Below are positions 6,723 to 11,778 of a stretch of 11,778 bases of DNA, piece after piece. The notes beneath the pieces are model-generated. The model was not told the origin of the DNA, ran no database searches, and saw only the letters and a program-made list of their open reading frames with translations. Origin of the DNA: Paenibacillus sp. (GTDB taxonomy: Bacteria; Bacillota; Bacilli; Paenibacillales; NBRC-103111). How positions within the stretch are numbered: the stretch's first letter is position 1; each line of letters opens with the position of its first letter. Location of the stretch: positions 1 to 11,778 of the forward strand of contig JARBUQ010000073.1 in NCBI GenBank assembly GCA_029239545.1. The letters are read 5' to 3'. The position numbers and the translations under genes were made by a program.

Positions 6723-8642
6723 GTGAGAAAATGGTTTGTATGTATACTTGCTTTAATCGTTATTTTATCTGGATTCCCATCATTAATTGATGTTCCTACC
6801 GCATTAGCGGACAGCAATGGACAGTATTCAGAAACGAAGAGCGCTTCATCTGAAGCAACTGCTTCCTCTGACGAAATTGTTCCTGGAGAGGTTCTGGTCA
6901 AATACAAGAGTGCTCGTGTTAGTAGCAAAGGGATAAGCGCACAATCTGTTACACCTGTCATTCAGAAAATATCATTTTCCGCATCCACGAGTCTAGCAGA
7001 TAAGATCAGAGAGCTTAAGGCCGATCCGAATGTCGAGCTTGTCGAGCCTGTATACCGAGTTTACGCCTCTAAGCTTGTGCCAGCCCAATCGGTCGTCAAA
7101 GCCGTTTACAACAACCAGAGTGATAAGATATATATGAGGAACTGGGGGAAAACCGTTACGCAGTTGACTTACGCGGCGGAGTTTACTGATCCGCAAAAGC
7201 TAGGACAAGTAACAGTAGCCATATTAGATAGCGGTGTGGACACGAGTCATCCAGATCTGGCTGCTTCCATGGTCACCGGGTATGATTTTGTGGACAAAGA
7301 TGCGAATCCTAATGACCAATATGGTCATGGTACCGGTGTTGCAGGTATTATAGCGGCCCAGGCACACAATGCTGATGGGTACACGGGAGTGGCTCCTGGT
7401 GTGAAGATTATGCCGATCCGAGTGTTAAATCATGAAGGAAAGGGTACGACAGCAGATTTAATCGCCGGAATTAAGTTTGCTATCGACAAGCGTGTGAATG
7501 TCATTAATATGAGTCTCGGCTTGTCGGAGAAAAGCCTGATTCTTCAGAATATCATTCGACAAGCGGTTGAAGCTAATATTCTTGTAGTTGCCGCAGCGGG
7601 CAATGACAGTAATAATTGGATCGGGAATGAGCCTGGTCAACTTGACGGTGTACCTCAAGCAGATCAGATTCGTTATGCGGAAGCCATGCCAAGCTATCCC
7701 GCCACATTCGATGAAGTTGTTAGTGTTGGCGCTATTGCCCAGCTGCAGGATATGAGCCTGACAATCGCTGATTTCTCCAATACATATAAAGTGGACATCG
7801 CGGCACCTGGAGTGAACATTTATACTACGATTTTGTCCCATTCCCATTCGTATTTGTCCGGCACGTCAGCAGCAGCTCCATTCGTAACCGCTATGGCCGC
7901 ACTGGTTATTGCCAACGATCCGACAATAAAGGTCAGTCATCTGAGAGCACTCCTGGAGAACAGCGCCTCTCCATTAGATCCTTTGGAATTAAGCTACTCG
8001 AATGTGGATCGGAATAACAACCATACTCTCACCAATATCGATTTTTATGGTCACGGAATAGTTAATGGTTTGACGCCTTTTACGCAGACGAGGCTTGAGC
8101 TGACTCTCGATTATAGCTTGGCATCGACTCACAACACCGTAACCGCTACTTTGAATGAGAAGGATGCATTCGGTCAACCGACTTCCGGCCGTCATACCTA
8201 TAAGCTGTATGATCATCGGGTTGTGGAGAATACCCCGTATCGATATGCATGGGAACCTGACGATACGGGCTTGAATGGAACAGTCATCGAATCCGTATAT
8301 GGCTCGGGAACAGTTACAGTGCAGCTGCCAGCCTCTATGAACGATAGCTTCGGCTATCGCTTCTATCTGGACGATGCAGATTCTGAAGAGCAGGCGGTGG
8401 AGTCCAACTGGGTGTATTGGTACAAGCGTCCTGCCGCACCCCAGCCGGACAAGTCGGCTGGATCGTATAGCGGAAGCGTGACCGTGCAATTATCTAGCAG
8501 CACACCGAATTCTTCCCTGTATTACAGTCTGTACAATTCGACCAGTGATGGTATCGCTGTATATCCGTATACGGCTCCACTAATCCTGGATAAGAACTCT
8601 GTGCTATTCACTTATGCTCTCTCACAATGGCATTTACAGTGA
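6723..8642 (+). CDS. Secreted subtilisin-like serine protease (S8), 5' part of a frameshifted SLH protease
   Basis: This frame gives 639 aa. GTG at 6723 follows AGGGGGA (6711-6717) by 5 nt and opens a signal peptide (basic MRKW, hydrophobic core, probable cut after ALA at 27-29). Residues about 51-115 (EIVPGEVLVKYK to EPVYRVYA) look like an I9/fervidolysin-type inhibitory propeptide. The catalytic triad is Asp169 (AILDSGVD), His202 (YGHGTGVAG) and Ser382 (SGTSAAAP), with oxyanion Asn294 (AAGND), so the protease domain looks intact. Residues about 570-630 resemble a chitobiase/Fn3-associated beta domain, which is cut off: the frame ends ...FTYALSQWHLQ. The missing end of that domain and three SLH domains continue in the +1 frame from 8620. 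As read, the protein is secreted but lacks its wall anchor. It has its own start after a terminator, so it is not part of the sugar operon. Confidence 0.88.
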   Translation: MRKWFVCILALIVILSGFPSLIDVPTALADSNGQYSETKSASSEATASSDEIVPGEVLVKYKSARVSSKGISAQSVTPVIQKISFSASTSLADKIRELKADPNVELVEPVYRVYASKLVPAQSVVKAVYNNQSDKIYMRNWGKTVTQLTYAAEFTDPQKLGQVTVAILDSGVDTSHPDLAASMVTGYDFVDKDANPNDQYGHGTGVAGIIAAQAHNADGYTGVAPGVKIMPIRVLNHEGKGTTADLIAGIKFAIDKRVNVINMSLGLSEKSLILQNIIRQAVEANILVVAAAGNDSNNWIGNEPGQLDGVPQADQIRYAEAMPSYPATFDEVVSVGAIAQLQDMSLTIADFSNTYKVDIAAPGVNIYTTILSHSHSYLSGTSAAAPFVTAMAALVIANDPTIKVSHLRALLENSASPLDPLELSYSNVDRNNNHTLTNIDFYGHGIVNGLTPFTQTRLELTLDYSLASTHNTVTATLNEKDAFGQPTSGRHTYKLYDHRVVENTPYRYAWEPDDTGLNGTVIESVYGSGTVTVQLPASMNDSFGYRFYLDDADSEEQAVESNWVYWYKRPAAPQPDKSAGSYSGSVTVQLSSSTPNSSLYYSLYNSTSDGIAVYPYTAPLILDKNSVLFTYALSQWHLQ

Positions 8643-9849
8643 TGCTGCAATTTACGCTTACACGATATTGCCGGTTACGATTCCAACGGGCGGCGGAGTG
8701 CCATTCATCCCAGTGCCCTCAACACCTCCAGTACATAAGGATGATGGTGTAATAACACCAGATGAGGAAGAGCTGCTGAAGCTTATTGATACTGCAGCCG
8801 GACAAGTGGTTCCGATTGATTCCAATGTCAACCCGGACATTAAGCAATGGACACTGCAGCTGTCAGGGAGTCTGATTCAGAAAGCGGCGGCAAAGCAAAA
8901 AGCGTTGGAAATTCGTGCAGCCGGAGTACAGCTGCTGTTGCCTCCAGACTTCCTGGTCGTTAAAGACGGGGAGGAGCAGGTGCAGCTTCAGACGGCTGTA
9001 CATCAGAATGTTCTTGCGGCAAGAACAAGAGCATTACCTGCTGCTGAGCTGGTTTCGTCAATCTTCGATTTCTCCTTGCTGGTTGGAGAGAATCGCGTTA
9101 GTATCTTCAATAATCCAATAAGTGTCACATTTGATTTCGATGATAAGAAAGTGAAGAATACGAACCGATTAGCGGTCTATTATTATGATGAGAGCTTAAA
9201 GCAGTGGCAGTATGTCGGAGGAACGGTCCAGAGCAATCATACGGTTACTGCGGAGCTTTCCCATTTCTCAATGTACGCCGTTATGGAATCCACCAAGACA
9301 TTCACGGATATAGCTGCGCACTGGGCCAAAGAAGAAATTGAGAGCATGGCTGGGCGGCATATCATTGACGGAGTAACCGATCAGCTCTTCCAGCCTGAAC
9401 AGATGGTTACAAGGGCTCAGTTCGTGACACTATTAACGCGGGCACTGCAATTGCCTGCTGCTGCGTCTGGTCCTTCCAATAAGTTCAAGGATGTACCGAA
9501 TGACGCATGGTACAGCAGCAGCGTATATGCTGCCTATGAGGCTAATCTAGTAAGCGGGGTTGATGAGAGCGCATTTGCTCCTGAGGAGCCGATTACCAGA
9601 GAACAGATGGCCGTACTTATTGTAAAAGCTTATTTGTACCGGCATAACCTGAAGCTCTCAGACCTGATTACAACGCAGGAGGTAAAATACGAGGATGAAG
9701 GTGCCGTAAGTGTTTGGGCGAGAGCTTCTGTCAGACTGGCGTCAGGATTAAGTTTGATGAGCGGTGATCAAGAGAAGAGGTTTAACGCGGAAAATCATAC
9801 GTCCAGAGCGCAGGCAGCGGTTGTTTTGTTCCGCCTGTTGACGAAGTAG
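8614..9849 (+). CDS. 3' part of the frameshifted protease: stalk plus three SLH domains
   Basis: No Shine-Dalgarno precedes ATG 8614, and the first residues (SHNGIYSDAAIYAYTI) complete the beta domain interrupted upstream, so this is the displaced end of the same gene, not a separate one. In this frame, residues 20-50 are a Pro/Gly/Thr linker and 51-225 a beta-rich region of the kind found before SLH domains. SLH1 is at 228-278 (TFTDIAAHWAKEEIE to TRAQF), SLH2 at 289-340 (KFKDVPNDAWY to ITREQM) and SLH3 at 357-410 (YEDEGAVSVWA to SRAQA). SLH triplets bind pyruvylated secondary cell-wall polymer and would hold the protease on the cell surface. With the frame restored, the whole protein is about 1040 aa. 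As the sequence stands, this part is probably not translated unless frameshifting occurs. Confidence 0.75.
   Translation: MLSHNGIYSDAAIYAYTILPVTIPTGGGVPFIPVPSTPPVHKDDGVITPDEEELLKLIDTAAGQVVPIDSNVNPDIKQWTLQLSGSLIQKAAAKQKALEIRAAGVQLLLPPDFLVVKDGEEQVQLQTAVHQNVLAARTRALPAAELVSSIFDFSLLVGENRVSIFNNPISVTFDFDDKKVKNTNRLAVYYYDESLKQWQYVGGTVQSNHTVTAELSHFSMYAVMESTKTFTDIAAHWAKEEIESMAGRHIIDGVTDQLFQPEQMVTRAQFVTLLTRALQLPAAASGPSNKFKDVPNDAWYSSSVYAAYEANLVSGVDESAFAPEEPITREQMAVLIVKAYLYRHNLKLSDLITTQEVKYEDEGAVSVWARASVRLASGLSLMSGDQEKRFNAENHTSRAQAAVVLFRLLTK
8617..8623 (+). repeat. CTCTCTC tract at the frameshift point
   Basis: Three CT units plus C lie where the reading frame of the protease changes. Adding one CT unit, or removing one base, joins the two halves and gives YALSHNGIYSDAAIYAYT or YASHNGIYSD. 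The tract is short for classical phase variation. Confidence 0.55.
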
Positions 9850-10020
9850 CTCTTCAAAGCCTGAGCATTCATCCAGAGGGGAATTACTGTAGGCTATCCC
9901 ACAATGGCATCGGAATGTTTTGTGCATTCGGGAGTAGTAAACTGAACAATACTAATAGCAAAGCTGGGTAAACTAATTTGTGAGTAAAAAAAGATAAAGC
10001 CCTGATTAGTAAGCTGATCT
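9850..10020. other. Gene-free spacer between the SLH protease and the insertion sequence
   Basis: I find no convincing gene, RNA or terminator here. There is only a weak GAATG/CATTC hairpin with no T-run and a 13-codon frame without a good ribosome site. The last 16 bases (10005-10020) are an imperfect inverted match to the bases just beyond the right end of the insertion sequence. Confidence 0.5.
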
Positions 10021-10039
10021 GTTACTACTTAGGTCCCCC
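10021..10039 (+). repeat. Left terminal inverted repeat of the IS66 element
   Basis: GTTACTACTTAGGTCCCCC matches the complement of 11636-11654 at all 19 positions. A looser inverted match continues outward through 10005-10020. Confidence 0.9.
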
Positions 10040-10065
10040 AATATTATTATGGGGAGATTTTTTTT
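10034..10065 (+). terminator. Terminator-like hairpin at the left end of the insertion sequence
   Basis: TCCCC (10034-10038) pairs with GGGGA (10051-10055) across a 12-nt AT-rich loop, followed by eight T (10058-10065). The 5' arm lies within the terminal repeat. It probably stops outside transcription from running into the transposase gene. Seven A after the T-run make a T7-AT-A7 palindrome at 10059-10074. Confidence 0.5.
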
Positions 10066-10134
10066 ATAAAAAAAGTATTTCAGTTACTTATGTCGAATAG
10101 GTACTTACCAACATGAGGCAGGGGGCAATGAACA

Positions 10135-11607
10135 ATGGAGCTAACGCCGCAACAAGTCATGACGATCTGCAAAGGGGATATTGAAATTGCGGGTTACTTC
10201 AACGCCTTACTTGCTCATAATCGGGAACTCACGAAAACCGTCGAAAGCCAGGCTAAACAAATTGAAAAGTTAGAGAAGCGCGTTCAAGAATTAGAGAGAC
10301 AACTGGGTCAGAATAGCCACAACAGTAGCAAGCCTCCATCCAGTGACGGCTTACGTAAACCTACAAATTCAAGAAATCCAGGCGGTAAAAAGGGAGCCCC
10401 CAAAGGTCATGAGGGGAAGACTCTTCGGTTTACCCAGGAAGTCGATGAAATCATAGAGCATAGGGTCACAGCCTGTACAAACTGCTTCGCCTCTCTCCAT
10501 TCGGAAATGAATGGGAACTATGAAAAACGACAAGTGTTTGATCTGCCTGCTCCACGGATTGTTGTGACCGAGCATCGTTCACAGGTGGTGTGCTGTCCCC
10601 ATTGTAAAACACGGAACAAAGCACTTTTTCCTGAACGAGTGACCGCTCCCGTGCAGTACGGGGATGGCTTTGCAGCCTGGACGGCCTACCTGAACGTGTA
10701 CCAGTTGTTGCCACTGAAGCGAATTGGGCAACTTTTCGAAGACCTTACGGGACAACGACCAAGCGAAGGCACGCTACTTTCCTATATTCAGTCTATGTCC
10801 AAAGTCATGATCCCACTGGAACAAACGATCAAGGGACACCTTGCCCAAAGCCCCGTCCTTCACGCCGATGAGACAGGACTTCAAATCGAAGGAAAGAAAA
10901 ACTGGCTGCACACGGTGTCGAATGTGAAATGGACACTGTTGGCGGTTCATCCAAGCCGTGGGAGTCAAGGCATGAACGAAATAGGGATTTTACCCCACTA
11001 CTCCGGGACCCTTGTTCACGATTGCTATGGTCCATATTTCAAAGAATTTTACTCATATTTGCATGCACTGTGTAACGCTCATCTCCTTCGAGAGTGCCAA
11101 GGCATCATCGAATATGATGGACATCAGTGGGCGAAGGAGATGAAAGGTTTGCTTCAGGAGTGTTGGAAGCTCGTTTGCGAAGCAAGGTTAGCAAACCGGC
11201 TATTGTCAGAAGAAACCCTCGCACACCTGAGCAACCGATACGATGATCTCCTTGTCCAAGCTCAAAAGGAGTGGGCGCAGGATAACGTACGTGCCAAAAC
11301 CGGCCCAAGAGGCAGAAAAGTGAAAAGCAAAGCCGCTAATCTAGGGCAGAGATTCCTGCTTCATAAAGAGGCCATTCTCCGCTTTCTTCACGATGAACGT
11401 GTCCCCTTTGACAATAATCAAGCTGAACGCGATATCCGAATGGTCAAAGTAAAAGAAAAAATCTCGGGGACCTTTCGTACCAAGCTTGGTGCCGAATGCT
11501 TTGCTCGAATCCGTAGCGTGATTTCCACTTTCCTCAAGCAAGATATCCCTGTTCTTTCCTCCCTCACTTCTACTTTTCGTGGACAATTCAGTTTTTGCCA
11601 ATCTTAG
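10135..11607 (+). CDS. IS66 family transposase (TnpC)
   Basis: DDE transposase of 490 aa that moves the element by cutting at its terminal repeats. Domains in order: an N-terminal leucine-rich coiled coil (about 30-58); the IS66 signature QNSHNSSKPPSSDG (59-72) with a basic GGKKGAPKGHEGK stretch; a zinc-finger-like region with Cys114/Cys117 and Cys154/Cys157; then the catalytic core. Likely acidic residues are Asp245 (HADETG), Asp296 (HDCYGPYFKE) and Glu431 (NNQAERDIRM). CNAHLLRE (313-320) and the C-terminal KEKISGTFRT are family hallmarks. ATG 10135 follows GGGGG (10121-10125). The length is normal and no break is seen, so it may be active. Its stop codon lies in the hairpin at the element's right end. 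Confidence 0.95.
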   Translation: MELTPQQVMTICKGDIEIAGYFNALLAHNRELTKTVESQAKQIEKLEKRVQELERQLGQNSHNSSKPPSSDGLRKPTNSRNPGGKKGAPKGHEGKTLRFTQEVDEIIEHRVTACTNCFASLHSEMNGNYEKRQVFDLPAPRIVVTEHRSQVVCCPHCKTRNKALFPERVTAPVQYGDGFAAWTAYLNVYQLLPLKRIGQLFEDLTGQRPSEGTLLSYIQSMSKVMIPLEQTIKGHLAQSPVLHADETGLQIEGKKNWLHTVSNVKWTLLAVHPSRGSQGMNEIGILPHYSGTLVHDCYGPYFKEFYSYLHALCNAHLLRECQGIIEYDGHQWAKEMKGLLQECWKLVCEARLANRLLSEETLAHLSNRYDDLLVQAQKEWAQDNVRAKTGPRGRKVKSKAANLGQRFLLHKEAILRFLHDERVPFDNNQAERDIRMVKVKEKISGTFRTKLGAECFARIRSVISTFLKQDIPVLSSLTSTFRGQFSFCQS

Positions 11608-11647
11608 GTCTCTCTGAATGGAATACTTCCAGTCAGGGGGACCTAAG
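11603..11647 (+). terminator. Long hairpin overlapping the transposase stop codon and the right inverted repeat
   Basis: CTTAGGTCTCTCTGA (11603-11617) pairs with TCAGGGGGACCTAAG (11633-11647) with two G-T pairs. After one A-G mismatch, TGGAA/TTCCA continues the stem to a 3-nt loop. The 5' arm contains the TAG stop codon and is itself a degenerate inverted copy of the terminal repeat. No T-run follows, so transcription termination is uncertain; it may be an mRNA-stability or transposition-control structure. Confidence 0.45.
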
Positions 11648-11654
11648 TAGTAAC
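11636..11654 (-). repeat. Right terminal inverted repeat of the IS66 element
   Basis: Perfect 19-bp complement of the left repeat at 10021-10039. The bases outside (11655-11670) continue as an imperfect inverted match to the left flank. Confidence 0.9.
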
Positions 11655-11778
11655 AGACAGCTTAGCTAATAACGTAAGATGGGTGAACGAATGGGTGCAT
11701 AAGGCCTCTAACTCCCTCATCCAAGTCGAACAAAAAGGGCAGGCAGGTGGAGCGGAGAAACGAAGTGTTCGCCTTTGT
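11655..11778. other. Right-flank spacer, nothing callable
   Basis: No reading frame of useful length or RNA gene is visible. The last 30 bases contain the small dyad CGAA-GTG-TTCG (around 11761-11771) and run off the window, so a structured element or gene may begin here. Confidence 0.4.

Larger units (their letters stand above)
10021..11654 (+). mobile_element. IS66-family insertion sequence, single-transposase (ISBst12-like) type
   Basis: A 1634-bp element bounded by identical 19-bp inverted repeats, GTTACTACTTAGGTCCCCC at 10021-10039 and its complement at 11636-11654, with one full-length transposase and no tnpA or tnpB helper genes. Single-ORF IS66 members near 1.6 kb are known in Bacillales. 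The flanking 8-mers are GCTGATCT (left) and AGACAGCT (right). They do not form the 8-bp direct repeat expected for this family, which suggests an old insertion, a rearrangement, or boundaries slightly different from those I drew. All coding and end sequences look intact. Confidence 0.9.

Noticed and set aside
8614..8642. Programmed +1 ribosomal frameshift joining the two halves of the SLH protease
   Set aside because: The overlap contains no recognisable slippery heptamer, stop-codon stall or downstream pseudoknot; a repeat-tract mutation or sequencing error explains it more simply.
10091..10105. Possible further copy of the TGTCGAAA repeat (TGTCGAATAGGTAC) ahead of the transposase
   Set aside because: It departs from the core at several positions and has no flanking arms.
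238..11750. Shared inverted 14-mer CCACCTGCCTGCCC (238-251) and its complement (11737-11750)
   Set aside because: About one such match is expected by chance in 11.8 kb, and the sequence is low-complexity and part of another structure at the left site.

Overview
The window looks like chromosomal DNA from a Gram-positive firmicute of the Paenibacillus group. The evidence is a lipoprotein-type CUT1 sugar ABC importer encoded without its own ATPase, strong AGGAGG-type ribosome sites, a subtilase that ends in three S-layer homology (SLH) domains, a cre-like box, and a single-ORF IS66 element. This assignment is inferred from gene content, not from a marker gene.

Layout. Bases 1-449 hold no ordinary gene but are dense in secondary structure: two related stem-loops plus an inverted third copy of their loop sequence, a nested palindromic element (171-268), a terminator-like hairpin, and then a promoter with two candidate operators. 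Bases 450-6559 form a carbohydrate-utilisation locus, all on the + strand: a large cytoplasmic protein resembling (alpha/alpha)-toroid polysaccharide lyases, a lipoprotein solute-binding protein, and two CUT1 permeases. A long hairpin with a T-run separates the binding-protein gene from the permeases, and a clear terminator closes the operon. Bases 6723-9849 encode a secreted, wall-attached subtilase broken by a frameshift at a short CT repeat. Bases 10021-11654 are an apparently intact IS66-family insertion sequence of the single-transposase (ISBst12-like) kind. The last 124 bases hold nothing callable.

How the genes fit together. The binding protein should capture an oligosaccharide outside the membrane and pass it to the two permeases. 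These would be powered by an ATPase encoded elsewhere, by analogy with B. subtilis MsmX. The first gene has no signal peptide, so it probably breaks down the imported oligosaccharide in the cytoplasm. The substrate cannot be read from the sequence. A near-perfect cre box between the -35 and -10 elements upstream of the binding-protein gene suggests carbon catabolite repression by CcpA.

I see no clear evidence of a wholly new defence or mobile system. The points most worth a second look are the structured region at the 5' end, the uncharacterised lyase-like protein, the CT-tract frameshift in the SLH protease, and the unusually extended inverted repeats around the IS66 element.
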